NCBI RefSeq assembly: GCF_021129175.1
Contig: NZ_JAJOHV010000027.1
Location: forward strand, 1 to 41,513
Length of the DNA stretch: 41,513 nt
Reading direction: 5' to 3'
Source: Chromobacterium piscinae
GTDB lineage: Bacteria; Pseudomonadota; Gammaproteobacteria; Burkholderiales; Chromobacteriaceae
Made by a program: the position numbers and the translations under genes. The notes below the pieces were generated by a model, which ran no database searches, had not been told where the DNA came from, and was given only the letters and a program-made list of their open reading frames with translations. Below, piece by piece: positions 19,899-27,990 of the stretch (position 1 is the stretch's first letter; each line of letters begins with the position of its first letter).

Positions 19899-19926
19899 GG
19901 AACTCGGGCTTTAAACCGTGGTCTAG
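19899..19926 (+). promoter_or_regulatory. Sigma-E autoregulatory promoter of rpoE
   Basis: GGAACTC (19899-19905), a 16 bp spacer and TCTAG (19922-19926). The sigma-E consensus is GGAACTT, about 16 bp, TCTAA/TCAAA, so -35 and spacing match almost exactly. It lies 62 bases before the rpoE ATG, the expected place for autoregulation. Confidence 0.75.
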
Positions 19927-19987
19927 TACACAGTCCACGTAACGACCACATAGAACAGTGGGCAAACCAGGGAGCATAACAACGACT

Positions 19988-20587
19988 ATGAGTGATCGGG
20001 ACATCGATCAACAGTTGGTGGAACGTGCCCAGCGAGGTGAAAAAAGAGCTTTCGATCTGCTTGTTGCAAAGTATCAGCGACGTCTCGCCAGGCTGTTGTC
20101 GCGTTTCATACGCGACGGTTCTGACATCGAGGATGTGACGCAGGAGGCGTTTATCAAAGCGTATCGCGCTTTGCCATCGTTTCGGGGTGAGAGCGCGTTT
20201 TACACGTGGCTGTATAGGATCGGCATCAATACGGCCAAGAATTTCCTCAGCGCCAACGGGCGACGCCCGGTGGTGAACAGCGAGATTGAGGACGAGGATG
20301 GCGAGAGTTTCGACATGGCGTCGCAAATTCCCGACATGAACACGCCCGAAACCGAGCTGATGAACAAGGAGATTCTGGCTACGGTCAATGCCGCCGTGGA
20401 GGCCTTGCCGGAGGAGTTGCGCACTGCCATCTCGCTTAGGGAGATGGAAGGGCTGTCCTACGACGAGATCGCCAGGGTGATGGATTGTCCGATAGGTACC
20501 GTGCGTTCGCGGATTTTTCGCGCACGCGAGGCGATTGCTGCTGAGCTCAGGCCTCTGCTGGATACGGCCAAGAACAGAAGGTGGTAA
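19988..20587 (+). CDS. rpoE: ECF sigma factor RpoE/AlgU
   Basis: Encodes 199 residues. Region 2 (about 24-90) holds FDLLVAKYQRRLARLLSRF and DIEDVTQEAFIKAYRALPSF; region 4 (about 130-185) holds LPEELRTAISLREMEGLSYDEIA and the helix-turn-helix CPIGTVRSRIFRAREAI. These are the signatures of the RpoE/AlgU group, which directs the envelope-stress response. The order rpoE-rseA-rseB-degP confirms it. GGGAG lies rather far (12 bases) from the ATG. The upstream sigma-E promoter implies positive autoregulation. Confidence 0.96.
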   Translation: MSDRDIDQQLVERAQRGEKRAFDLLVAKYQRRLARLLSRFIRDGSDIEDVTQEAFIKAYRALPSFRGESAFYTWLYRIGINTAKNFLSANGRRPVVNSEIEDEDGESFDMASQIPDMNTPETELMNKEILATVNAAVEALPEELRTAISLREMEGLSYDEIARVMDCPIGTVRSRIFRAREAIAAELRPLLDTAKNRRW

Positions 20588-20589
20588 GT

Positions 20590-21072
20590 ATGAAAGAAAC
20601 GATATCCGCACTGATGGACGGTGAACTGGACGGGCCCGATGCCGACAAGGCAATCGCCGCCATCGCCGGAGACAAGGACCTGGATGATGCCTGGGAAGGG
20701 TACCATCTGATCGGCGACGCCATGCGCGCCAACCGCCTGTCCTCGCTGAATGTGAGGGCCAGGGTGGCGGCTCGCCTGGCGGACGAGCCGACGGTCCTGG
20801 CGCCGCGTCGCTGGACGCGTCCGCGCAAGGCGCGCACCGCGAGCGCGGTGGCGCTGGCCGCGAGCGTCAGCTTCGCCGCCGTCGTGGGTTGGCAGCAGCT
20901 GTCCCACCGCAACGCCTCGCCGTCGGCCATCGCCGATCGCGGCGTGCCGGTGCAGATCGCCAAGCCTGCCGTGGCCTTGGATCAGGATGATCCCTATGTG
21001 CTGGCGCACCAGGAGGTGACCGCCGACCAGAGCGTGATGCGCGTGTCCTACGGAAACGGAGCTCGCCACTGA
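20590..21072 (+). CDS. rseA: Anti-sigma-E factor RseA/MucA
   Basis: Encodes 160 residues. The N-terminus MKETISALMDGELD and WEGYHLIGDAMR form the cytoplasmic sigma-binding domain of RseA. A single membrane segment lies at about 83-100 (ASAVALAASVSFAAVVGW), leaving a short periplasmic tail for RseB and the DegS-type protease. It holds RpoE inactive at the membrane until envelope stress triggers proteolysis. Two bases separate it from the rpoE stop, and its own stop overlaps the rseB start, giving translational coupling. Confidence 0.93.
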   Translation: MKETISALMDGELDGPDADKAIAAIAGDKDLDDAWEGYHLIGDAMRANRLSSLNVRARVAARLADEPTVLAPRRWTRPRKARTASAVALAASVSFAAVVGWQQLSHRNASPSAIADRGVPVQIAKPAVALDQDDPYVLAHQEVTADQSVMRVSYGNGARH

Positions 21073-22037
21073 TGCGTGTCGTTCCTCTGATTGGTGTTTT
21101 GATGCTCGGGGCCGCGTGCGCGGCCCATGCGGAGGATGACATGCAGCTGCTGCGTAGTGTCGGCAACGCCGGCAGGCAGCAGCCGCTGGATGGCACCTAT
21201 CTGCATCAGATGAATGGCACGCTGGAAACCTTCCGCATCGTTCGCCAGGGGCAGGGCGACAATGTGCGCGAAAAGCGCACCTCGCTCGACGGTCCGACGC
21301 GGGAGGTGGTTCGCAAGGGCAGGGGGCTGACCTGCTTCGCGCCCGATAAGCGCGCCTTGATGGCGTGCAAAATCAGCGCGATGCGGTTGTTCCCCGCCTT
21401 GCTGCCCGACGATCTGGACGATATCACCCGCTCGTATGTCCTCAAGCGCACCGGCCACGACCGCGTGGCTAAGCGCGACTGCCAGTGGCTGGATTTGCAG
21501 CCACGGGACGCGCAGCGCTACACCATGCGGATGTGCATTGAGCCGGCAACCTATCTCCCCTTGAAAGTGATGACCTTGTCGCCGCGCGGCGACGCGGTCG
21601 AGCAGTTCACCTTCACCGATGTGGAGCTGGGCGGGGCCAAGGATAAGCGGGCGTACGTCTCCAAGCTGTCGCAGCGTTTCCAGTTGCGTTCCAGCGCGTC
21701 GGGAGGCAGCGAGGAAGCGGCTGCGCCGCAGGGCGAGCTGACCGGGCTGCCTCAGGGCTTCCGCGTGCTGCGTTCGGTCCAGCGCGTGCTGCCCGGACAG
21801 GGCGGCAAGCCGGTCCGGCACATGGTGCTGAGCGACGGTCTGGTGATGTTGTCGGTGTTTGTCGAGCCGCCTCCTCCGGAGCATGCGCGCCTGGAAAAGG
21901 TGGGCAATCTGCACGGGGCGATCAACATGGCCACCAGCTACCAGAACGACATGCAGCTGACCGCGGTGGGCGATATGCCGCAAACCGCGATGATGGCTCT
22001 GCTCAAGGGTTTGCATGTCAACGGCAAGGGGGAGTGA
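21072..22037 (+). CDS. rseB: Periplasmic sigma-E regulator RseB/MucB
   Basis: Encodes 321 residues. A signal peptide (about 1-20, ending AACAAHA) is followed by the MucB/RseB N-terminal lipoprotein-like domain (LDGTYLHQMNGTLETFRIVR) and a C-terminal domain from about 220 (LPQGFRVLRSVQRVL). RseB binds the periplasmic part of RseA and protects it from cleavage; lipopolysaccharide or mislocalised lipoprotein signals relieve this in E. coli. The ATG overlaps the rseA TGA by one base. Confidence 0.93.
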   Translation: MRVVPLIGVLMLGAACAAHAEDDMQLLRSVGNAGRQQPLDGTYLHQMNGTLETFRIVRQGQGDNVREKRTSLDGPTREVVRKGRGLTCFAPDKRALMACKISAMRLFPALLPDDLDDITRSYVLKRTGHDRVAKRDCQWLDLQPRDAQRYTMRMCIEPATYLPLKVMTLSPRGDAVEQFTFTDVELGGAKDKRAYVSKLSQRFQLRSSASGGSEEAAAPQGELTGLPQGFRVLRSVQRVLPGQGGKPVRHMVLSDGLVMLSVFVEPPPPEHARLEKVGNLHGAINMATSYQNDMQLTAVGDMPQTAMMALLKGLHVNGKGE

Positions 22038-22123
22038 GCCCGTGCCGGGCAGGCTGAAAAGCTTCGCTGCCGGCGGCGGGATCGCCGCCAGCGCCAGGCT
22101 TTCCTCCGGCCGATGAAAGTTTG

Positions 22124-22166
22124 ACTGGCCATTTCCCATCGAAAGCATGCGGAAGTGGCCAGTTTT
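22124..22166 (+). terminator. Strong stem-loop with T run between rseB and degP
   Basis: ACTGGCCATTTCC (22124-22136) pairs with GGAAGTGGCCAGT (22151-22163) over 13 positions with one wobble, around a 14-base loop, and ends in TTTT. It could terminate the rpoE-rseA-rseB message partly or fully, or act as a regulatory leader for degP. The rest of 22038-22299 shows a GGCGGCG/CGCCGCC hairpin (22072-22089) and a short tandem repeat but no ORF. Confidence 0.55.
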
Positions 22167-22299
22167 GCGTGATGCGTCCGCAAGGAGCGTCGCAAGGGAG
22201 CGTGAGGGGCGCGGCAAGGCGCCGCTTCCCGATCCGATGGTTGCACAGCCGGCGTCCGCCGGCCCATTCAGTCCACAACATTCCAAAGATGGAGCGCAC

Positions 22300-23712
22300 A
22301 TGTCGGTCAAAAAACTGATTGTTTCCGCAATGCTGTCGGCATCTATTCTGACGGCGGCGGTTCCCGTCGCCATGGCGGCGGAGCTGCCGGACTTCGCCCA
22401 GATCGTCGAGGCCGAGGGCAAGGCAGTGGTCAATATCAGCACCACCTCCACGGTCAAGGAGACGGTTTCAGGCCTGCCGGAAGGCATGGAGGGGGATCCG
22501 TTCTTCGAGTTCTTCCGCCGCTTCGCGCCGCCGCAGCAGCGCGAGCACCAGGAGAGCTCGCTGGGTTCGGGCTTCATCATCTCGAAGGACGGTTACGTGC
22601 TGACCAATGCCCACGTGGTGGCCCGCGCGGACAAGATCACGGTCAAACTGAACGACAAGCGGGAATTCCAGGCGCGGGTGATTGGTTCCGATGCCCGCTC
22701 CGACGTGGCCTTGCTCAAGATCGACGCCCAGAACCTGCCGGTGGTGCGGATGGGCGATGCGAAGAGCCTGAAGGTCGGGCAGTGGGTGCTGGCCATCGGC
22801 TCGCCGTTCGGTTTTGAAAACACGGCCACCTCCGGCATCGTTTCCGGCAAGAACCGCATGCTGCCGGACGAGAGCGCCGTGCAGTTCATCCAGACCGACG
22901 CGGCGGTGAATCCCGGCAACTCCGGCGGCCCGCTGTTCAACTTGAATGGCGAAGTGGTCGGCGTCAACTCGCAGATCTACAGCCGTTCCGGCGGCTTCAT
23001 GGGCATTTCCTTCGCCATCCCCATCGATACCGCGATGAACGTGGCCGATCAGTTGAAGACCAAGGGCAAGGTGACTCGCAGCCGCATCGGCGTGGTGGTG
23101 CAGGAGCTGAGCAAGGAACTGGCCGCGTCCTTCGGACTGGCCAAGCCCAGCGGCGTGTTGATCAACGCGCTCGATCCCAAGGGGCCGGCGCAGAAGGCGG
23201 GCTTGAAGGCTGGCGACATCGTGTTGCGCATCAACGGCCAGACGATAGAGAACGGTGGCGACATGCAGCGCCTGATCAGCGATTTGCCGCCGGGCAAGGC
23301 CATCTCGCTGGATGTCTGGCGCAGCCGAGCGCAGGCCAGCATCCGCGTGGTGCCTGACGAACTGGTGGAGGAGGATGCCCGCGTCGCCAAGCGCGAGTAC
23401 CGCAAGCCGGGCGCGGAGAGCGAGCAGAGCCTAGCCCAGATCGGCCTGCGTCTGCAGGAGCTGAATCCGGTCCAGCTGCAGCGCGCCGGCATCGACTACG
23501 GCTTGCTGGTGCGCGGCGCCAACGGAGCGGCGCTGCGCGCCGGCATTCAGCAGGGCGACATCATCGTCGGCATCGGCAGCGATCCGCTGAAGAGCTTCGC
23601 CCAGTTGAAGGGCGCGCTGAATCAAGCCAAGAAAGGCGGCGCGGTCGCCTTGCAGGTGATGCGTCAGGGCGTGACGATGTTCGTGCCGTTGACCGTGGAT
23701 GACGCCAAGTGA
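22300..23712 (+). CDS. degP: Periplasmic serine protease/chaperone DegP (MucD)
   Basis: Encodes 470 residues. A signal peptide ends at about 26 (AVPVAMAA). The trypsin-like domain has the triad H105 (TNAHVV), D135 (SDVALLK) and S208 (GNSGGP). Two PDZ domains follow (about 270-355 and 375-465), each with a GD(I)V/I repeat core. Do-family proteases degrade or refold misfolded envelope proteins and belong to the sigma-E regulon. GGAG five bases before 22300 and the signal peptide fix the start. No sigma-E -35 was found directly upstream, so expression may depend on read-through from rpoE or another promoter. Confidence 0.95.
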   Translation: MSVKKLIVSAMLSASILTAAVPVAMAAELPDFAQIVEAEGKAVVNISTTSTVKETVSGLPEGMEGDPFFEFFRRFAPPQQREHQESSLGSGFIISKDGYVLTNAHVVARADKITVKLNDKREFQARVIGSDARSDVALLKIDAQNLPVVRMGDAKSLKVGQWVLAIGSPFGFENTATSGIVSGKNRMLPDESAVQFIQTDAAVNPGNSGGPLFNLNGEVVGVNSQIYSRSGGFMGISFAIPIDTAMNVADQLKTKGKVTRSRIGVVVQELSKELAASFGLAKPSGVLINALDPKGPAQKAGLKAGDIVLRINGQTIENGGDMQRLISDLPPGKAISLDVWRSRAQASIRVVPDELVEEDARVAKREYRKPGAESEQSLAQIGLRLQELNPVQLQRAGIDYGLLVRGANGAALRAGIQQGDIIVGIGSDPLKSFAQLKGALNQAKKGGAVALQVMRQGVTMFVPLTVDDAK

Positions 23713-23948
23713 AACTGACGCTTTATTTCCGCGAGTACTGCAGCCTGTGCCATCAGATGCTGGCCGAACTCGGCCCTTGGCGCGAGCGCCACGGCTTCGA
23801 GCTCGAGGTGGTGGATGTCGACGCCGATCCGGCGCTGGAGGCCCGCTTCAACGAGTTGGTGCCGGTGCTGATGGATGGCGAGACCGAAATCTGCCATTGG
23901 CATCTGGACGGCGCGAGATTGGCTGCACATTTGGGCGAAATCGGCTAA
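23709..23948 (+). CDS. Glutaredoxin-like protein (DUF836)
   Basis: Encodes 79 residues from GTG 23709, which overlaps the degP stop by four bases (GTGA). The sequence MKLTLYFREYCSLCHQML has the thioredoxin-fold redox motif CSLC; VVDVDADPALEARFNELVPVL with the cis-proline region follows. Small proteins of this type next to degP and lepA are common in beta- and gammaproteobacteria; the redox partner is unknown. Translational coupling to degP suggests shared expression. Confidence 0.85.
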   Translation: MKLTLYFREYCSLCHQMLAELGPWRERHGFELEVVDVDADPALEARFNELVPVLMDGETEICHWHLDGARLAAHLGEIG

Positions 23949-23951
23949 AAT
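23924..23951 (+). promoter_or_regulatory. Promoter candidate for the lepA leader or a small RNA
   Basis: TGCACA (23924-23929, 4 of 6), 16 bp, TAAAAT (23946-23951, 5 of 6), overlapping the end of the glutaredoxin-like gene. The start would be near 23958. Confidence 0.4.
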
Positions 23952-23957
23952 CCGCGC

Positions 23958-24095
23958 CAGTGTGAGTAAAACCGGGGGCGCGCTGGTCGCGCCCCCGCTT
24001 GCTGATCGGCTTCCGGCCGCCGTCTGATCCGCAGGGATCCCCCGGAAGGGCTATCCGTCAGCAGCCCCGGGCACGCTAGCGTGCCCTTATCTTTT
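23958..24095 (+). ncRNA. Candidate structured RNA or lepA leader
   Basis: Three consecutive structures fill the gap before lepA. First, CGGGGGCGCG/CGCGCCCCCG (23973-23982 with 23988-23997). Second, an extended arm: GCTGA plus CGG (24001-24009, one bulged T) with CCGTCAGC (24055-24062), CTTCCGG with CCGGAAG (24010-24016 with 24042-24048) and an inner GATCC-GCAG-GGATC (24026-24039). Third, a terminator-like GGGCACG/CGTGCCC (24069-24086) followed by TTATCTTTT. It could be a free RNA of about 140 bases or an attenuating leader; it matches no RNA family I recognise. Confidence 0.4.
24069..24095 (+). terminator. Intrinsic terminator immediately before lepA
   Basis: GGGCACG (24069-24075), loop CTAG, CGTGCCC (24080-24086), then TTATCTTTT. 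It ends 11 bases before the lepA ATG, leaving little room for a separate lepA promoter. Confidence 0.6.
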
Positions 24096-24106
24096 GCTGG
24101 AAACCG

Positions 24107-25900
24107 ATGAAGAACATCCGAAATTTTTCGATCATTGCCCATATCGACCATGGTAAATCGACCCTGGCCGACCGCTTCATTCAGTTCTGCGGTGGTTTGG
24201 AATTGCGCGAGATGAGCGCCCAGGTGCTTGACTCCATGGACATCGAGAAGGAGCGCGGCATCACCATCAAGGCGCAGACCGCCGCCTTGACCTACAAGGC
24301 CCGCGATGGCCAGGTGTACAACCTCAACCTGATCGACACCCCGGGGCACGTGGACTTCAGCTACGAAGTGTCGCGCTCGCTGTCCGCCTGCGAAGGCGCG
24401 CTGCTGGTGGTGGACGCCTCGCAGGGCGTGGAAGCCCAGACCGTTGCCAACTGCTACACCGCCATCGAGCTGGGCGTGGAAGTGGTGCCGGTGCTGAACA
24501 AGATCGACCTGCCGGCCGCCGATCCCGAGCGCATTTCGCAGGAGATCGAAGACATCATCGGCATCGAGGCCATCGAAGCGGTGCGCGCCTCGGCCAAGTC
24601 TGGCATCGGCATCGAAGATATCCTGGAAGAAGTGGTCAGCAAGATCCCGGCGCCTAAGGGCGACCCGGATGGCCCGCTGAAGGCGCTGATCGTCGACTCT
24701 TGGTTCGACAACTACGTCGGCGTGGTGATGCTGGTGCGCGTGATCGACGGCTCGCTGAAGCCCAAGGACAAGATCAAGTTCATGGCCACCGGCGCCGAGC
24801 ACCTGTGCGAACAGGTGGGCGTGTTCACGCCCAAGTCGGTTCAGCGCCAGAGCCTGAACGCGGGCGAGGTGGGTTTCGTCATCGCCGGCATCAAGGAATT
24901 GAAATCGGCCAAGGTGGGCGACACCATCACCCTGGTGTCCAAGCCGGCCGCCGAGGCGCTGCCGGGCTTCAAGGACGTGCAGTCGCAGGTGTTCGCCGGC
25001 CTGTATCCGGTGGAAAGCCACGATTACGAAGCGCTGCGCGACGCGCTGGAAAAACTGCAGCTGAACGACGCCTCGCTGAAGTACGAGCCGGAAGTGTCGC
25101 AGGCGCTGGGCTTCGGCTTCCGTTGCGGCTTCCTCGGCCTCCTGCACTTGGAGATCGTCCAGGAGCGCCTGGAGCGCGAGTTCGACATGGACCTGATCAC
25201 TACCGCGCCCACGGTGAACTACGAAGTGGTGATGCGGGACGGCACGGTGGAAGTGGTGTCCAACCCGTCGCGGATGCCGGACTCCGGCAAGTATGAAGAC
25301 CTGCGGGAACCCATCATCACCTCCACCATCCTGGTGCCGCAGGACTATGTGGGCGCGGTGATGACGCTGTGCAACCAGAAGCGCGGCGTGCAGCGCAATA
25401 TGCAATACATGGGCCGCCAGGTGATGCTCACCTACGATCTGCCGATGAACGAAGTGGTGATGGACTTCTTCGACAAGCTGAAGTCCACCAGCCGCGGCTA
25501 CGCCTCGCTGGATTACGAGTTCAAGGAGTTTCAGAGCGCTGACCTGGTCAAGCTGGATGTGCTGGTCAACAGCGAGAAGGTAGACGCGCTGAGCCTGATC
25601 GTCCACCGCGCCTCCAGCGTGTACCGCGGCCGCGAACTGGTGTCGAAGATGCGCGAGCTGATTCCGCGCCAGATGTTCGACATCGCGGTGCAGGCGGCCA
25701 TCGGCGGCCACATCATCGCCCGCGAAACGGTGAAGGCGCTGCGCAAGAACGTGCTGGCCAAGTGCTACGGCGGCGACATCACCCGTAAGAAAAAGCTGCT
25801 GGAAAAACAAAAGGCCGGCAAGAAGCGGATGAAGCAGGTCGGCAACGTGGAAATCCCGCAAGAGGCTTTCCTGGCGATTCTTCAAGTAGGGGACAAATAA
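24107..25900 (+). CDS. lepA: Elongation factor 4 (LepA)
   Basis: Encodes 597 residues, the standard LepA length. G1 is [10 protein letters not shown] (residues 11-20), the DTPGHVDF G3 motif lies near 80 and NKIDLP (G4) near 132. The LepA-specific C-terminal domain ends with [23 protein letters not shown]. This ribosomal GTPase acts on stalled or mistranslocated ribosomes and in 30S assembly. It is followed directly by lepB (GTG one base after its stop), the classic lepA-lepB pair. GGAAA lies just upstream as a modest ribosome site. Confidence 0.98.
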   Translation: MKNIRNFSIIAHIDHGKSTLADRFIQFCGGLELREMSAQVLDSMDIEKERGITIKAQTAALTYKARDGQVYNLNLIDTPGHVDFSYEVSRSLSACEGALLVVDASQGVEAQTVANCYTAIELGVEVVPVLNKIDLPAADPERISQEIEDIIGIEAIEAVRASAKSGIGIEDILEEVVSKIPAPKGDPDGPLKALIVDSWFDNYVGVVMLVRVIDGSLKPKDKIKFMATGAEHLCEQVGVFTPKSVQRQSLNAGEVGFVIAGIKELKSAKVGDTITLVSKPAAEALPGFKDVQSQVFAGLYPVESHDYEALRDALEKLQLNDASLKYEPEVSQALGFGFRCGFLGLLHLEIVQERLEREFDMDLITTAPTVNYEVVMRDGTVEVVSNPSRMPDSGKYEDLREPIITSTILVPQDYVGAVMTLCNQKRGVQRNMQYMGRQVMLTYDLPMNEVVMDFFDKLKSTSRGYASLDYEFKEFQSADLVKLDVLVNSEKVDALSLIVHRASSVYRGRELVSKMRELIPRQMFDIAVQAAIGGHIIARETVKALRKNVLAKCYGGDITRKKKLLEKQKAGKKRMKQVGNVEIPQEAFLAILQVGDK

Positions 25901-26872
25901 GTGGGCGCAAACTTGTTCTGGGTGTTCTCGGCCGCGGTCGTGGTCGGCGTGTTGCTGATTTTGCTGGGCGGCAAGAAGCAGGAAGGCGCCAAGGATTGGC
26001 CGCAATCGGTGCAGTGGGGCTATCTGGCCCTGGTGATCGGCGGCTTCGGCCTGCTGTCCGACTACATGAGCTTCACCGCGGTGATGCTGGTGTTCGTCGT
26101 GATCACCGGCGTGGTCTGGGCGCTGGACAAGTGGATGCTGGCCAGGAAGCGCGCCGCCAGCGGCGCGCAACCCGGCCATTTCGTCGATTATTCGCGCGGC
26201 TTCTTTCCGGTGATCCTGGTGGTGTTCGTGCTGCGCTCCTTCCTGGTGGAGCCGTTCCAGATCCCGTCCAGCTCGATGCGGCCGGGCCTGGTGGTCGGTG
26301 ATTTCATCCTGGTGAACAAGTTTACCTACGGCGTCCGCGTGCCGGTGCTTAACAACGTGCTGGTGCCGGTCAACAAGGTCAATCACGGCGACGTGGTGGT
26401 GTTCAACTATCCGCCCAATCCCAAGGTGAATTACATCAAGCGCGTGATCGGCCTGCCGGGCGACACCGTCGAGTACCGCAACAAGCGCCTGACCGTCAAC
26501 GGCAAGCAGGTGACCGATGTCGCCGACGGCACTTACGACTACATCGAGCAAGGCCTGGCCCAGATCACCGCGCAGCGTTTCCGGGAAAACCAGGGCGGCA
26601 AGTCCTACCATGTATTGAACAACGTCGAAGCGCCGGTGGTGGCGCTAAGCCAGGTGCAGGACTTCCCCTACCGCGACAATTGCCGCTACGATGACGACGG
26701 TTTCGTCTGCAAGGTGCCGCAGGGCAATTACTTCATGATGGGCGACAACCGCGACAACAGCTCCGACGGCCGCTATTGGGGCTTCGTCGACGACAAGCTG
26801 ATGGTGGGCAAGGCCTTCATGATCTGGATGAACTTCACCCAGTTGTCGCGCATCGGCACCCGGATACAGTAA
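25901..26872 (+). CDS. lepB: Signal peptidase I
   Basis: Encodes 323 residues from GTG 25901, directly after the lepA stop with GGGGA upstream. Two membrane segments lie in the first 115 residues. The catalytic dyad is S125 (PSSSMRP) and K180 (YIKRVIGLPGD), and the later box MGDNRDNSSDGRYWG is intact. The enzyme removes signal peptides on the periplasmic face of the inner membrane. Its length and the insert between boxes fit the large proteobacterial LepB. Confidence 0.97.
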   Translation: MGANLFWVFSAAVVVGVLLILLGGKKQEGAKDWPQSVQWGYLALVIGGFGLLSDYMSFTAVMLVFVVITGVVWALDKWMLARKRAASGAQPGHFVDYSRGFFPVILVVFVLRSFLVEPFQIPSSSMRPGLVVGDFILVNKFTYGVRVPVLNNVLVPVNKVNHGDVVVFNYPPNPKVNYIKRVIGLPGDTVEYRNKRLTVNGKQVTDVADGTYDYIEQGLAQITAQRFRENQGGKSYHVLNNVEAPVVALSQVQDFPYRDNCRYDDDGFVCKVPQGNYFMMGDNRDNSSDGRYWGFVDDKLMVGKAFMIWMNFTQLSRIGTRIQ

Positions 26873-26912
26873 AAACAATCAGGCCAAGAGAGGCCATGAC
26901 CTGGAGAAACGC

Positions 26913-27272
26913 ATGAAGAAGCAGCAAGGCTTGTCGGTAATTGCGATTTTGTTGGTCCTGGCCCTCGTCGGCGCCGGATTGATGCTGGTGTTCAAGATCG
27001 TGCCGGTCTACACCGAGTACGGCGATGTCAAGAACGCGCTGACGGCCCTGTCCACCGAGACCAATGTCGGCGAGCAGACGCTGCGGCAGGAGTTCGACGG
27101 CAAGGCCAACGTCTCCGGAGTCACTTCCGTCAAGGGAGAGAATCTGATGGTGGTGGCCGGAGCCGGCAGCAATTATCTGCGCGCGAAGTATCAGCGCGAG
27201 GTGCCGCTGTTCGGCAATGTCAGTCTGCTTTTCCATTTCGATACCCAGGCGGGTCAACCGCCTGCGCAATAA
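26913..27272 (+). CDS. DUF4845 membrane-anchored protein
   Basis: Encodes 119 residues. One N-terminal membrane segment (about 7-29, LSVIAILLVLALVGAGLMLV) is followed by a small periplasmic domain: FKIVPVYTEYGDVKNALTAL, then GKANVSGV and PLFGNVSLLFHFDTQ near the end. This is the DUF4845 pattern, a conserved small protein found between lepB and rnc in many beta- and gammaproteobacteria. Function unknown; a role in envelope biogenesis near LepB is speculation. Good ribosome site GGAGAA. Confidence 0.88.
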   Translation: MKKQQGLSVIAILLVLALVGAGLMLVFKIVPVYTEYGDVKNALTALSTETNVGEQTLRQEFDGKANVSGVTSVKGENLMVVAGAGSNYLRAKYQREVPLFGNVSLLFHFDTQAGQPPAQ

Positions 27273-27279
27273 CCATACC

Positions 27280-27990
27280 GTGACCCAGATAGACAATCGA
27301 TTCCGGCGCCTGTCCCAGGCGCTGGATTACGCATTTCAAAAACCGGAATTGCTGCGCCAGGCGCTGACGCACCGCAGCTTCAACAGCACGAACAACGAGC
27401 GCTTCGAATTCGTCGGCGACAGCATCCTCAATTACACCGTGGCCCGCATGCTGTATGACCAGTTTCCGCAGCTGACCGAGGGCGAACTGTCCCGTCTGCG
27501 CGCCAACCTGGTCAACCAGAACACGCTGGCGGAAATCGCCCTGGAACTAGCGCTCGGCGATTACCTGTACCTGGGCGAGGGCGAGCTCAAGAGCGGCGGA
27601 TTCAACCGTCCGTCCATCCTGGCCGACGCGCTGGAAGCCACTTTCGCCGCCGTCAGCTTCGACGCCGACTTCGCAGCCGCCGAGCAGGTGGTGCGCCGCT
27701 TGTACAGCCAGCGCGTCGCCAACATCGACACCACGCGCCAGGCAAAGGACGCCAAGACCCGCTTGCAGGAAGCGCTGCAGGCGCGCAAGCTGGCGCTGCC
27801 CAAGTACCGCATCCTGTCGCAGAGCGGCGAGGCCCACGAACAATGGTTCAAGGTGGAGTGCGATCTGGGCGAGCTGGCCCTGATTTCCACCGGCGACGGC
27901 GGCAGCCGCCGCGCCGCCGAACAGCAGGCCGCCGAAGCGGCATTGGTCCTGCTGGAACAGAAACTCGCCGCAGGCAAGAAAAAATCATGA
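27280..27990 (+). CDS. rnc: Ribonuclease III
   Basis: Encodes 236 residues from GTG 27280, eight bases after the DUF4845 stop. The catalytic domain has the signature ERFEFVGDSIL with E43 and D47, plus D116 and E119 (LADALEATF). A double-stranded-RNA-binding domain occupies about 160-230 (TRLQEALQARKLALPKY and RRAAEQQAAEAAL). It matures rRNA precursors and trims structured mRNAs. A longer frame is open upstream without support. Its stop overlaps the era start by four bases. Confidence 0.97.
   Translation: MTQIDNRFRRLSQALDYAFQKPELLRQALTHRSFNSTNNERFEFVGDSILNYTVARMLYDQFPQLTEGELSRLRANLVNQNTLAEIALELALGDYLYLGEGELKSGGFNRPSILADALEATFAAVSFDADFAAAEQVVRRLYSQRVANIDTTRQAKDAKTRLQEALQARKLALPKYRILSQSGEAHEQWFKVECDLGELALISTGDGGSRRAAEQQAAEAALVLLEQKLAAGKKKS

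Noticed and set aside
19744-19987. A hidden prpR or small regulator gene between prpB and rpoE
   Set aside because: The 244-base gap has no supported ORF; it is explained by the two divergent promoters.
24020-24029. Near match to the Neisseria DNA uptake sequence (GCCGTCTGAA)
   Set aside because: Only one imperfect copy in 41 kb was noticed; a real uptake sequence would be frequent.
23971-24062. Possible 4.5S (SRP) RNA because of GGGGGC and CCGGAAGG
   Set aside because: The conserved SRP core around the GGAA tetraloop (CAGG on one side, AAGCAGCC on the other) is missing, and the pairing pattern differs.
23945-26611. Very long open frame on the minus strand opposite lepA and lepB
   Set aside because: It is rich in His, Val, Ala and Gln, the usual signature of the antisense of GC-rich genes, and the plus strand has clear family motifs.
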